Shown: piece after piece, positions 35,631 through 44,525 of the stretch
How positions within the stretch are numbered: the first letter of the stretch is position 1
Layout: each line of letters opens with the position of its first letter
Assembly (NCBI GenBank): GCA_902494245.1
Contig: CABUSR010000013.1
Span: 1 to 47,484, forward strand
Length of the DNA: 47,484 nucleotides
Direction of reading: 5' to 3'
Source of the DNA: an uncultured Collinsella sp.
GTDB taxonomy: Bacteria; Actinomycetota; Coriobacteriia; Coriobacteriales; Coriobacteriaceae
Notes under the pieces: model-generated
The model's input: only the letters and a program-made list of their open reading frames with translations
What the model was told of the DNA's origin: nothing
Databases searched by the model: none
Made by a program: the position numbers and the translations under genes

Positions 35631-37082
35631 ATGGCGGACAAGAACGCAGAAGTTGCAGTCGAGGATAACGGCGGCATGAAGAAAACGCTTTCGCTCTGGA
35701 ACTTCTTCACCATCGGCTTCGGTGCCATCATCGGTACCGGTTGGGTTCTGCAGGTCGGCGACTGGATGGTCGTGGGCGGCGGTCCCGTTCCCGCTATGAT
35801 CGCATTCCTCTTGGGTGCAATCTTCCTCGTGCCCGTCGGAGCTGTTTTCGGTGAGCTCACGGCTGCTATCCCCATCTCGGGCGGCATTGTCGAGTATGTC
35901 GATCGTAGCTTTGGCCGTACGCTGAGCTACATCACCGGATGGCTTTTGGCCCTGGGCAACGGCATCCTGTGCCCGTGGGAGGCCATCGCCATTTCGACCC
36001 TCGTGTCTGAAATGTTCGGCAGCCTGCCCGGCCTTGAGTGGCTGCGCGCCGTCAAGCTCTACACCATCCTGGGGGCCGACGTTTACCTGTTCCCGACGCT
36101 GATCGCGCTCGGCTTTGCAGTCTACGTCATCTTCCTCAACTTCCGCGGTGCCAGCTCGGCCGCCAAGCTCCAGGCCTTCCTGACCAAGGCCCTGCTCTGC
36201 GGCATGCTGCTCGCCATGGGCGTCTCGCTGTTCACCGGCTCGCCGGACAATGCCATGCCCGTGTTCTCCCAGGTCACCGGCGCTGGCGGCGGCAAGGCCG
36301 CTACCGAGAGCACCAGCCTGTTTGCCGGCATCGTGTCGGTCCTGGTTCTGACCCCGTTCTTCTACGCTGGCTTCGACACCATTCCTCAGCAGGCTGAGGA
36401 AGCAGCCGAGGGCCTCAACTGGAACAAGTTCGGCAAGATCATCTCCCTGGCTCTGCTGGCCGCTGGCGGCTTCTACATGGTCTGCATCTACTCGTTCGGC
36501 ACCATCCTCGACTGGCATGAGTTCGTTAAGAGCCCGGTTCCCGCGCTCGCCTGCCTCAAGGGCATCAACATGCTTCTGTACCTGGCCATGCTCGTCATCG
36601 CCACGCTTGGACCCATGGGCCCGATGAACTCCTTCTACGGCGCCACGAGCCGCATCATGCTCGCCATGGGCCGCAAGGGCCAGTTGCCCGAGCAGTTCGC
36701 CGAGGTCGACCCCAAGTCTGGCGCTCCCAAGCTCGCCTGCGTCGTTCTGGGCGTCATCACCGTCGTCGGTCCGTTCCTGGGCAAGAACATGCTCATCCCT
36801 CTGACCAACGTGTCGGCTCTCGCCTTCATCTTCTCCTGCGGCATGGTCGCCCTCGCTTGCCTGCGCATGCGCTTCACCGAGCCCGACCTACCTCGTCCCT
36901 ACGAGGTGCCCGGTGGCAAGTTTGGCATCTCCCTCGCTATCGCTGCCTGCGCCATCATCATCGGCCTGCTTGTGATTCCGTTCTCTCCCGCCTCCCTCAA
37001 CATGGTGGAGTGGAGCATCGTGATCGGCTGGTTGGCTATTGGCCTGGCCCTCATGGCTTTCACCAATTCCCGCAAAAAGTAA
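35631..37082 (+). CDS. APC-superfamily amino acid permease
   Basis: 483 residues with about twelve membrane spans. The first span holds the substrate-binding unwound motif GFGAIIGTGWVLQ, typical of APC amino-acid/polyamine transporters; IPISGGIVEYVDRSFG and GFDTIPQQAEEA also match the family. A long loop after span five is Gly/Ala-rich. ATG 35631 follows AAAGGAGGGG. It lies 131 bp upstream of an amidohydrolase in the same direction and shares its strong codon bias, so both likely belong to one catabolic unit, with the permease importing the substrate. The amino acid or amide transported cannot be told from sequence. Confidence 0.92.
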   Translation: MADKNAEVAVEDNGGMKKTLSLWNFFTIGFGAIIGTGWVLQVGDWMVVGGGPVPAMIAFLLGAIFLVPVGAVFGELTAAIPISGGIVEYVDRSFGRTLSYITGWLLALGNGILCPWEAIAISTLVSEMFGSLPGLEWLRAVKLYTILGADVYLFPTLIALGFAVYVIFLNFRGASSAAKLQAFLTKALLCGMLLAMGVSLFTGSPDNAMPVFSQVTGAGGGKAATESTSLFAGIVSVLVLTPFFYAGFDTIPQQAEEAAEGLNWNKFGKIISLALLAAGGFYMVCIYSFGTILDWHEFVKSPVPALACLKGINMLLYLAMLVIATLGPMGPMNSFYGATSRIMLAMGRKGQLPEQFAEVDPKSGAPKLACVVLGVITVVGPFLGKNMLIPLTNVSALAFIFSCGMVALACLRMRFTEPDLPRPYEVPGGKFGISLAIAACAIIIGLLVIPFSPASLNMVEWSIVIGWLAIGLALMAFTNSRKK

Positions 37083-37213
37083 CGCCGAGCCGGGGCGGAT
37101 CAGGTGCGCGGGCCCCTCTCTTCCGCGCACCGAACCCGGCGCCACTTGGGTAGCTTTGTGAGGCCTTAACCCAACACGGCCTCGCCCACTATATGGATCC
37201 ATAAGGAGGAACC

Positions 37214-38491
37214 ATGTCCACTAAGTATGCAATCGTTGGCGGCAAGCTCATCGACGGTACCGGTGCCGAGCCGGTCGAGAACTCCCTCGTTCTCGTCGAC
37301 GACAACGGCAAGATCGAGTACGCCGGTGCTATGCAGGACCTTCCCGAGGGCGTTGAGGTTATCGACGCCGCCGGCAAGACCGTCCTTCCCGGCCTGATCG
37401 ACACCCACCTGCACTTCTCGGGCAACCTGACCGACGATGATACCGATTGGGTCATGCAGCCGCTCCTCGAGAAGCAGGCCGTCGCCGTGAAGCAGGCCTA
37501 CGACTGCCTCACCCACGGCCTCACCACCGTCTGCGAGATCGGCCGCTTTGGTATCCAGATCCGTGACTGCATCGACAAGGGCGTCTTCAAGGGCCCGCGC
37601 GTTCTGGCCACCGGCCTTGGCTTCTGCCGCGTTGCCGGCCACGGCGACTCCCACCACTGCAGCCAGGAGCTCAACAAGGAATCGCACCCCTGGGGCGACC
37701 AGGTCGACGGTCCTTGGGATCTGCGCAAGGCCGTCCGTCGTCGCCTGCGCGAGAACCCCGATGCCATCAAGATCTGGGCTACCGGTGGCGGCATCTGGCG
37801 CTGGGACTCCGGTCGCGACCAGCACTACTGCTCCGAGGAGATTCAGGCCGTGGTCGAAGAGGCCAAGATGGTCGGCATCCCCGTGTGGAGCCACTGCTAC
37901 AACAACCACGCCGCTGCCTACGATTCCGTTCGCTTTGGCTGCGAGCAGCTGATTCACGGCTTCGATATCGATGAGCGCACCATGGACCTCATGGCCGAGC
38001 AGGGCACCTTCTTCACCCCGACGATCGCCTTCCTGCCCACCTGGTACGCCACCTATCCGCCCGTCTACGTCCCCGAGCTGCACGACAAGTACGAGGGCAC
38101 TCTGGTCGAGAAGGAGCTGCAGCGCAACTACGACTGCCTGCGCGAGGCCAAGAAGCGCGGCGTCGTCATGACGATCGGCTCCGACTCCTTCTCCTTCGTC
38201 ACCCCGTACGGCACCTGCTCCATCGAGGAGATGTACGAGTTCGTCGACAAGATCGGCTTCACCCCGGTCGAGACCATCACCTGTGCCACCCTCAACGGTG
38301 CCAAGATGTGCCACATCGAGGACGAGACCGGTTCCATCGAGGCCGGCAAGTGCGCCGACCTGCTGGTCGTCAACGGTGACGTCGCCGCCGACATCCACGT
38401 GCTCAACACCGACAACATGGACGTCATCATGAAGGACGGCTGGATTGTCGAGGGCGGCACCTTCGGCGAGGCAAACAAGTACAGCGCCTAA
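37214..38491 (+). CDS. Amidohydrolase-superfamily metal-dependent hydrolase (imidazolonepropionase-like)
   Basis: 425 residues, cytoplasmic, start ATG 37214 after AAGGAGGAACC. Metal-site residues are visible: His65 and His67 (DTHLHF), Lys186 (DAIKIWATGGG, probably carboxylated), His227 (WSHCYN), His248 (LIHGFD) and Asp324 (IGSDSF), giving a binuclear site of the prolidase/imidazolonepropionase-like branch. Such enzymes hydrolyse cyclic amides, dipeptides with proline, or related amides; the annotation Xaa-Pro dipeptidase is also common for this branch. With the permease upstream it likely degrades an imported amide. It ends 58 bp before a terminator hairpin. Confidence 0.92.
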   Translation: MSTKYAIVGGKLIDGTGAEPVENSLVLVDDNGKIEYAGAMQDLPEGVEVIDAAGKTVLPGLIDTHLHFSGNLTDDDTDWVMQPLLEKQAVAVKQAYDCLTHGLTTVCEIGRFGIQIRDCIDKGVFKGPRVLATGLGFCRVAGHGDSHHCSQELNKESHPWGDQVDGPWDLRKAVRRRLRENPDAIKIWATGGGIWRWDSGRDQHYCSEEIQAVVEEAKMVGIPVWSHCYNNHAAAYDSVRFGCEQLIHGFDIDERTMDLMAEQGTFFTPTIAFLPTWYATYPPVYVPELHDKYEGTLVEKELQRNYDCLREAKKRGVVMTIGSDSFSFVTPYGTCSIEEMYEFVDKIGFTPVETITCATLNGAKMCHIEDETGSIEAGKCADLLVVNGDVAADIHVLNTDNMDVIMKDGWIVEGGTFGEANKYSA

Positions 38492-38549
38492 GCTACCGTT
38501 CATCGATGGCTTGATGTAAAACACAGTATTTGATTGCATAATGCAATGG

Positions 38550-38575
38550 AGAGGGTCGCTTGCGGCCCTCTTTAT
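38550..38575 (+). terminator. Terminator after amidohydrolase
   Basis: AGAGGGTCGC (38550-38559) pairs with GCGGCCCTCT (38562-38571) through one G-U pair, followed by TTTATT. Just upstream is a palindrome ATTGCAT-A-ATGCAAT (38533-38547). The start of the next gene is 34 bases further on. Confidence 0.65.
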
Positions 38576-38609
38576 TGCTATGGGGTGCGTCGGTAAGAAG
38601 GAGATGACG

Positions 38610-39995
38610 GTGGATCTCAATAGGCTGATTCTGGGCAAGAGTTACAACTCTACCAAGGTCTTTCGTACCGCTCAGCATGTGGTTCAAGCCATCTTGCTCG
38701 GTATTGTCGTTCCGCTGCTTATCCTGCTGCTCATCTGGGATCTAACCGATAATCCCAATCCCGTTCCGGCCGTTGTCGTCATTGCCGGCTTGGTCATGCT
38801 GTGCTTCTTCTTCTCGTATGTCTTTGTGGTCCCCGACGACCTCACATCGAGCGCAACCGACCGTACGCTCGCCATCGCATCAAAAATATTCGCCTATACG
38901 TCGCGCGGCCTTACGCCCGAAGCGGCTCTGGGTGCCTCTAAAATCATCCTGTCCGAGACCATCGCTTCTGCCATCTGTTTTACCGACGGCAAGCAGGTGC
39001 TGGCAAGCTGGGGCGAGGACTCGGCAAAGTGCCCTGCCGGAACCCCGGTAGTGCTCAAGACCACGCTCAATGTGATTGAGACGGGCGAGCAGAGCGTTTT
39101 TTCGCGTGACGCCTCCAGTGAGACGGGTGGTTATTATCCCCGCCTGCGCGCAGGCATTGTCGCGCCGCTGACCGTGCGCGGGCATTGCGTGGGCACACTC
39201 GAGCTGTATTACCCCCGTCTGAGCAGCATCGATATGCGCCAGACGGCCCTTGCCTCGGGTTTTGCCGACCTCATTTCCACGCAGCTCGCCAGCTTTGAGC
39301 TCGAGCGCCAAGACGAGCTCACGGCCCGCGTTGAGCTTCGCGCCCTGCAGTCGCAGGTCGACCCGCATTTTCTATTCAATACCATTAGCACGATCGTGTC
39401 GCTCGTTCGAACCGAGCCCGACAAGGCGCGATCGCTGCTGATCGACTTCTCCAACTACTATCGTCAGACGCTTTCTGACTCTGATACGCTCACCACGCTC
39501 GAGCACGAGGTGGAACAGGGCACCCGTTATATCAATCTTATGCAGGCCCGGTATGGCGACGGCCGTCTGCGCGTTTCGGTCGACATCGACTTTGAGGTGC
39601 ACGACAGCCTGGTGCCGCCATTTATCTTGCAGCCGCTGCTCGAAAACTGCATCAAGCATGCGCAGCGCGAGACCGAGCCGCTTTCTATTCGTGTTAGGGC
39701 TTTTGAGACCGATGACGGCTTGGAGATCATCGTCGAAGATGACGGCATCGGTATGAGCGAAGAAGTCTGCGCGCATCTGTTTGAGCAGCATCGCCGAGAG
39801 GAGCCCGAGAGCATTATCGCCGACGGCTCCGTCAAGCGAGGTTGCGGCCTGGCGCTCTTCAACGTGCTTCAGCGCATCCATTTCTTTTACGGAGAAGATT
39901 CCGGCATGCGCGTGAAGTCCCAGGAGGGCGTGGGAACGCAGGTCATCGTCGAGCTGAACGGCGAGCCGCATGAGCCCGCGCCGTTGACGGCGTAG
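38610..39995 (+). CDS. LytS-type sensor histidine kinase (system 1)
   Basis: 461 residues. Two membrane spans (about 27-45 and 55-74) with almost no loop outside, then a GAF-like domain (about 85-225; LASGFADLISTQLA ends it), a HisKA_LytS phosphoacceptor (DPHFLFNTI, His253), and an ATPase domain (ENCIKHA with Asn346; DDGIGM). It should sense a cytoplasmic or in-membrane signal and phosphorylate the LytTR regulator encoded next. I choose GTG 38610, six bases after GAAGGAG; in-frame ATGs at 38541, 38580 and 38604 are possible but badly placed relative to the ribosome site. It is preceded by a palindrome and hairpin. Confidence 0.92.
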   Translation: MDLNRLILGKSYNSTKVFRTAQHVVQAILLGIVVPLLILLLIWDLTDNPNPVPAVVVIAGLVMLCFFFSYVFVVPDDLTSSATDRTLAIASKIFAYTSRGLTPEAALGASKIILSETIASAICFTDGKQVLASWGEDSAKCPAGTPVVLKTTLNVIETGEQSVFSRDASSETGGYYPRLRAGIVAPLTVRGHCVGTLELYYPRLSSIDMRQTALASGFADLISTQLASFELERQDELTARVELRALQSQVDPHFLFNTISTIVSLVRTEPDKARSLLIDFSNYYRQTLSDSDTLTTLEHEVEQGTRYINLMQARYGDGRLRVSVDIDFEVHDSLVPPFILQPLLENCIKHAQRETEPLSIRVRAFETDDGLEIIVEDDGIGMSEEVCAHLFEQHRREEPESIIADGSVKRGCGLALFNVLQRIHFFYGEDSGMRVKSQEGVGTQVIVELNGEPHEPAPLTA

Positions 39996-40033
39996 CACGC
40001 GGTTGGATTGAGAGAAAAAGAGGGGAAGCACAT

Positions 40034-40768
40034 ATGTCCGAAGGCTGGAACATCTTGGTGGTTGATGACGAACCTCCCATTAGGGCTGAGCTACGCTATC
40101 TGTTGGAAAAGGATACGCGTGTGGGCCAGATTGCCGAGGCAGGCAATGTCACCGAAGCCGTGGAGTCGATTCTGTCGAACAAGCCCGACGTGCTGTTTTT
40201 AGACATTACCATGCCCGGTCGCTCGGGAATTGAGCTTGCCGAGACGCTGCAGAACCTAAAGACGCCGCCGGTGGTTGTGTTTGTGACGGCGTTTGCCGAG
40301 TTTGCCGCCGATGCGTATAACCTCGATGCGGTCGACTATGTCGTCAAGCCGGTCGAGGACGCACGCCTGTCAAAGGCACTCGACAAGATCGAGGCAGCCT
40401 TGGGTGCCCGTCGTGTTATCCATGCTCCGCGCCAGCCTTTGCGTCTGACGGTGGACCGCGGGGGCAAAAAGGTGTTCATTCCCGCCGCAGACGTCTGCTA
40501 CTTTGAGGCGCGCGCCGATTTTTGCAACGCCATCTGCGCCGAGGGAACGTACCTGATCAATGAGTCGATCTCTTCGCTCGAGCGTCGCTTGGACTCCGAG
40601 GGCTTTATTCGCGTTCATCGCAGCTACCTGGTCAATTTGGAAGACGTGCACAATGTTGAGATTGGCTCCACGGGGTTGATGGAGCTCAGGCTCGACCGCG
40701 TGAACTCGACGGTACCGGTGTCCCGTCGTCGTGCCGCCGAGGTCAAGTCGCACCTGGGGCTTGCGTAG
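40034..40768 (+). CDS. LytTR-family response regulator (system 1)
   Basis: 244 residues: receiver domain (phospho-Asp57 in DVLFLDITMPG; acidic pair DDE at 11-13; conserved Lys in YVVKPVED) and a C-terminal LytTR DNA-binding domain (about 145-240; ICYFEARADF-like strand, FIRVHRSYLVNL, VPVSRRR). Start ATG 40034 follows AAAGAGGGG. It lies 38 bp after its cognate kinase gene. LytTR proteins bind pairs of short direct repeats; I could not pick out such a site nearby with confidence. Confidence 0.94.
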   Translation: MSEGWNILVVDDEPPIRAELRYLLEKDTRVGQIAEAGNVTEAVESILSNKPDVLFLDITMPGRSGIELAETLQNLKTPPVVVFVTAFAEFAADAYNLDAVDYVVKPVEDARLSKALDKIEAALGARRVIHAPRQPLRLTVDRGGKKVFIPAADVCYFEARADFCNAICAEGTYLINESISSLERRLDSEGFIRVHRSYLVNLEDVHNVEIGSTGLMELRLDRVNSTVPVSRRRAAEVKSHLGLA

Positions 40769-40801
40769 ACGGTCTGCGTGCCGTCGTTTACCATCGCAGG
40801 T

Positions 40802-40828
40802 TTGGCATGGGCGCGCGGTGGGCATAAT
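40802..40828 (+). promoter_or_regulatory. Possible promoter of the phospholipase-C-like gene
   Basis: TTGGCA (40802-40807) and CATAAT (40823-40828) are separated by 15 bp, shorter than ideal. It stands 33 bases before the start codon. Confidence 0.3.
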
Positions 40829-40860
40829 GGGTGGCATCGAATGAAATCGAAAGGATCATT

Positions 40861-41805
40861 ATGCCCGCGCTTATCACCCATCATCTGTTTGGCGAGGAAA
40901 GCATCGACCGTCTTCCGCAGGGCGTCATCACGTCCGATGAAGAGCGCATTGCCTTTATCTTGGGCAACCAAGGCCCCGACCCGTTTTTCTTTCACATTCT
41001 GACACCGCGTGTTTCCGACTGCACGCTGCTGGCGCAGGTCATGCATCGGTCGCGCATGTCTCGCCAGTTCGCGTGCCTGCGCGACGGCGTGTCGCATCTG
41101 CTGCCGCGCGACGCCAGCTTGGGTCGTGCCTTTGCGTTGGGCCTGCTGTCTCATTACGTGCTCGACCGCAACGCCCATCCTTTTGTCTATGAGCAGCAGT
41201 TTGGCATCGTGGAGTCCGATTCAGAGCTTGAGGATTCGAGCAGTCAGGTCCATGCCGTGATCGAGAGCGACCTGGATGTACTGATGCTGCAGCTTAAACG
41301 CGATGGCGCTACGGTCGACGATTACCCGCCGGCGGGCGAGATCGTCACCACCGATCGCATCAATCGCGTGGCCGGCGTGCTGATGAGCTATGTTGCCGGA
41401 CGCGTGTACGGCATTGACATTCCGGCAGGGGAGTACGGTGCTGCCGTTGCCAATATGCAGCGACTTTACCGCGCGATTGAGCCGGCCGGCTCCGCAAAGA
41501 CGCGCGCGATCTCGCTGGTTGAGGGCTTGGTGCACGACTACTCGCTGCTCGACGGCCTTGCCCATCGTGTGACGACGGAGCTGCCCGAGCGCACCGGTAA
41601 CCTGGGCCATCTGACATGGAAGAATCCCTTTACCGACGAGGTCTCGAACGAGAGTTTCCCCGAGGTCTTTGATCGCGCGCTGGTCGATTACGAGTGCACG
41701 GTCGCACGTTTTATCGAGACCGGTGACATGGATGCCGTGACCAGTCACGTCAACTACAGCGGTCGCGTGCTCAATGCCGATGAGGAGTTCGACCGCGAGG
41801 AATAG
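40861..41805 (+). CDS. Zinc-dependent phospholipase C-like protein
   Basis: 314 residues, no signal peptide or span, so probably cytoplasmic. The zinc-dependent phospholipase C/S1-P1 nuclease-like fold is suggested by His7 and His8 near the N-terminus (LITHHLFGE), the GNQGPDPFFF loop and the HYVLDRNAHPF helix with repeated His and Asp ligands. The family often holds proteins of unknown activity in this class, so lipase activity should not be assumed. ATG 40861 follows AAAGGATCATT. It lies 92 bp after the LytTR regulator and may be within its regulon. Confidence 0.75.
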   Translation: MPALITHHLFGEESIDRLPQGVITSDEERIAFILGNQGPDPFFFHILTPRVSDCTLLAQVMHRSRMSRQFACLRDGVSHLLPRDASLGRAFALGLLSHYVLDRNAHPFVYEQQFGIVESDSELEDSSSQVHAVIESDLDVLMLQLKRDGATVDDYPPAGEIVTTDRINRVAGVLMSYVAGRVYGIDIPAGEYGAAVANMQRLYRAIEPAGSAKTRAISLVEGLVHDYSLLDGLAHRVTTELPERTGNLGHLTWKNPFTDEVSNESFPEVFDRALVDYECTVARFIETGDMDAVTSHVNYSGRVLNADEEFDREE

Positions 41806-41906
41806 GGCCCGTGCGTGCCCCTTTGCCGAATCCTTACCGGTGCTTCTGGACAATTGGGGTACGATGAACTAACTGCATATCGGGCGAATACGAAGGGTCC
41901 CTGTCC

Positions 41907-43166
41907 ATGAAATACACCAAGCTCGAGCGTAACTGGGTTATGTATGATGTGGGCAATTCGGCCCTCGTGCTGCTCAATACCTCGGTGGTGCCCATTTACT
42001 TTAACGCCATCAATACCGGCGCTTCTTCGGCCGACCTGGTGGTCGCCTGGGGCAATGCGCAGACGATCGCCTCGCTGGTCATCGCCATGCTCATGCCCAT
42101 TCTTGGCGCGCTTGCCGACTACGCTGGCAACAAGATCAAGTTCTTCTTGGGCTTCTTCCTCACGGGCCTGGTGCTTTGCCTGGCGCAGGCTATCCCAATG
42201 TCCGCCATGGCATTTTTGACCGTGTACGTGCTGTGCACCATCGGCCTTAACTCTTCTATGACGTTCTACGACGCCATGCTGCCCGACATTACCACCGATG
42301 AGCGCATGGACGCCGTGTCCAGCTCGGGCTATGCCTGGGGCTACATCGGTTCCACCGTGCCGTTCGTCATCTGCCTGGCGCTCATCATGGGTGGCCCCGC
42401 TCTTGGCGTCCCCACCATGCTGGCAACGCGTCTGTCGTTTATCATCACTGGTGCCTGGTGGCTCATCTTTACCCTGCCGCTCATTCGCACCTATAAGCAA
42501 AAGTACGGTCGCGAGCGCGGTCCCGAGGACACTATCGGCCACATCGTGGGCGGTGTGTTCTCCGAGGTCGGACACACCATGCGCGAGATTGCCCACAACA
42601 AGACCGTGCTGGTCTACATGATCGCGTTCTTCTTCTATATCGACGGTGTGCACACGGTCATTTCCATGGCCACCAGTTACGGATCGGCCTTGGGCATCGA
42701 TTCGACGCAGCTGGTGCTTGCGCTGCTCGTTACGCAGTTCGTGGCCTTTCCGTCCGCCATCATCTACGGTAAGCTCGCCGGACGCGTGGGCACGCTCAAC
42801 ATGATTCTGGTGGCGGTCGCCGCCTACATGGGCATTGTGCTGTTCGCCGCGTTCTTCCTAAAGACTGCCTTTGAATTCTGGGTGCTTGCCATTATGGTCG
42901 GCCTGTTCCAGGGCGGCGTGCAGGCGCTCAGCCGTAGCTACTTTGGCCGCATTATCCCCAAGGAAAAGTCCAACGAGTACTATGGCTTCTTTGACATCTT
43001 TGGTCGTTATGCAAGCGTTATGGGCACCTTCCTGGTGTCGGTCGTCACCTCGCTGACCGGCAACCCGTCGCTGGGCGTCCTTTCCATTGGCGTGCTGCTG
43101 ATTGTTGGCTTTATGCTGCTGGTCCGCCTGTCCCGCATGACTCGGGCGGCAGAGCATGCCGCATAG
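41907..43166 (+). CDS. MFS transporter of the UMF1 (Atg22-like) type
   Basis: 419 residues and about twelve membrane spans. The N-terminus KYTKLERNWVMYDVGNSA matches the UMF1/Atg22 branch of the major facilitator superfamily, whose members include efflux of amino acids or peptides; the conserved ADYAGNKIKFF loop between spans two and three and RSYFGRIIPKEKSNEYYGFFD are also visible. It follows the phospholipase-C-like gene by 101 bp. Substrate unknown. A hairpin 115 bp downstream probably ends the transcript. Confidence 0.9.
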   Translation: MKYTKLERNWVMYDVGNSALVLLNTSVVPIYFNAINTGASSADLVVAWGNAQTIASLVIAMLMPILGALADYAGNKIKFFLGFFLTGLVLCLAQAIPMSAMAFLTVYVLCTIGLNSSMTFYDAMLPDITTDERMDAVSSSGYAWGYIGSTVPFVICLALIMGGPALGVPTMLATRLSFIITGAWWLIFTLPLIRTYKQKYGRERGPEDTIGHIVGGVFSEVGHTMREIAHNKTVLVYMIAFFFYIDGVHTVISMATSYGSALGIDSTQLVLALLVTQFVAFPSAIIYGKLAGRVGTLNMILVAVAAYMGIVLFAAFFLKTAFEFWVLAIMVGLFQGGVQALSRSYFGRIIPKEKSNEYYGFFDIFGRYASVMGTFLVSVVTSLTGNPSLGVLSIGVLLIVGFMLLVRLSRMTRAAEHAA

Positions 43167-43280
43167 GAGCGAGCGGCTATTGTGCCTGTCCACGGTACTC
43201 TTTTGGGGTTATCCGCAATAAACATTGCGACTTGCGAGCAATGATTTGCCCAAGTGGGTATGATGGAATCAGCTAGGTCG

Positions 43281-43316
43281 CGGGGCGTCGCCTGTGTTTG
43301 GCGGCGTCCCGTTTTT
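43281..43316 (+). terminator. Terminator between MFS and glycosyltransferase genes
   Basis: A 12-bp stem (43281-43292 with 43300-43311, two G-U pairs) and loop TGTGTTT, then TTTTT. It ends only 21 bases before the glycosyltransferase start, so the latter's promoter must be upstream; TATGAT at 43259-43264 is a possible -10. Confidence 0.75.
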
Positions 43317-43337
43317 GTGTTGCAGGGAGGGTAAGGC

Positions 43338-44525
43338 ATGAACGCCACAGTCGTGATTCCAACGTATTGGGCGGGCGATGACGCTTGCGCAAACGCCCCT
43401 GGCACCTATGACCATTCGACGCGACTCAACGCCGACAATCCCGAACTCGACCGCTGTCTGGCCTCGCTTGAGCAGGTACGTGACATCCCGCGCATCATCC
43501 TTTTGGTGGTCTGTCCCGTTTCTGCCACAGCCGATGTGTCGCTGCGCGTGCGCGAGATTGTCGACGCGCATCCCACGCTCAAGGTCACCGTTGTCACCAA
43601 CACCCAGGCCTCGCGCATCGCAGACCGGGTTGCTCAGATCGCGCCCAAGGGTTCGGGCGAGTGCGTGAGCCTGCGAGGCTACGGTGCCATCCGCAACATG
43701 GGGCTAGCCTGCGCCGCTGTGCTGGGTCATGACGCGGTTATCTTTTTGGATGACGATGAGACTGTCATCGACGCCGACTTTATGAAGCGCGCGACCTATG
43801 CGTTGGGGCAGCAGACGCGTCAGGGCTTGCCGATCTTGGTCAAGAGCGGCTATTTCTACGATCGCGACGGCTCGCCGCTGGCTCCCACGGACAAGGCGGG
43901 CATCTGCCATCGTTGGTGGACCAAGCGCATCGAGTTCAACCGTTGGATGAAAAAGGCGCTCTCGGGCACCCGCATCTCGCGCTCTAACTACGTGTGCGGC
44001 GGCCTGATGGCCCTGCACGCCCGCGCCTTTACGCGTGTGGCCTTTGACCCGTTTATCACCCGCGGCGAGGACTTGGATTACCTCTTTAACATGCGCATGT
44101 TTGGCTACGACGTGTGGTTCGATAACGAGTGGACCGTGCGCCATCTGCCTCCGGAGTCCGAAAAGCGCTCACCGCGCTTTATGCAGGATGTATACCGTTG
44201 GTACTACGAACGGGCCAAGTTGACATTCGCCGCGCATCAAAAGGAGCTCATTCCCGTTACGGCGGCATCACTCATGCCCTACCCGGGCCCGTGGATTTCG
44301 CGCGAGCTCGACGACCGCGTGCGCAAGACCGCTATGGTCCGCAGTGTGTTTACCCGCGAGCATGAGGGCTACCTGCGCATTTGGCGCCATGGTATCGGCG
44401 AGGCAAAGGCCTATGCGCGCCAAAACGCTGCAAGCTACCTGCGTTTCCAGAGCTTTTGGCCCAAGATCATGGACGGGCTTTGGCGTGACGCACGACTGAT
44501 CAGTATCCTGGAGGGGGCCGAATGA
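43338..44525 (+). CDS. Glycosyltransferase family 2-like protein
   Basis: 395 residues, soluble. The GT-A nucleotide-sugar core shows the N-terminal VVIPTYW, the metal-binding DxD-like FLDDDETVI, and GEDLDYLFNMRMFGYDVWF, which holds the acceptor-site Glu-Asp. A family-2 glycosyltransferase would move a sugar from a nucleotide donor onto a cell-surface acceptor. The ATG follows GGGAGGG and the stop overlaps the start of the next histidine kinase by four bases (ATGA), which couples glycosyltransferase and signalling proteins. The role in surface polysaccharide is inferred; no donor or acceptor can be named. Confidence 0.87.
   Translation: MNATVVIPTYWAGDDACANAPGTYDHSTRLNADNPELDRCLASLEQVRDIPRIILLVVCPVSATADVSLRVREIVDAHPTLKVTVVTNTQASRIADRVAQIAPKGSGECVSLRGYGAIRNMGLACAAVLGHDAVIFLDDDETVIDADFMKRATYALGQQTRQGLPILVKSGYFYDRDGSPLAPTDKAGICHRWWTKRIEFNRWMKKALSGTRISRSNYVCGGLMALHARAFTRVAFDPFITRGEDLDYLFNMRMFGYDVWFDNEWTVRHLPPESEKRSPRFMQDVYRWYYERAKLTFAAHQKELIPVTAASLMPYPGPWISRELDDRVRKTAMVRSVFTREHEGYLRIWRHGIGEAKAYARQNAASYLRFQSFWPKIMDGLWRDARLISILEGAE

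Noticed and set aside
35397..36518. A 373-residue minus-strand frame over the permease start
   Set aside because: Overlaps a clear APC transporter on the other strand; acidic, no family features.
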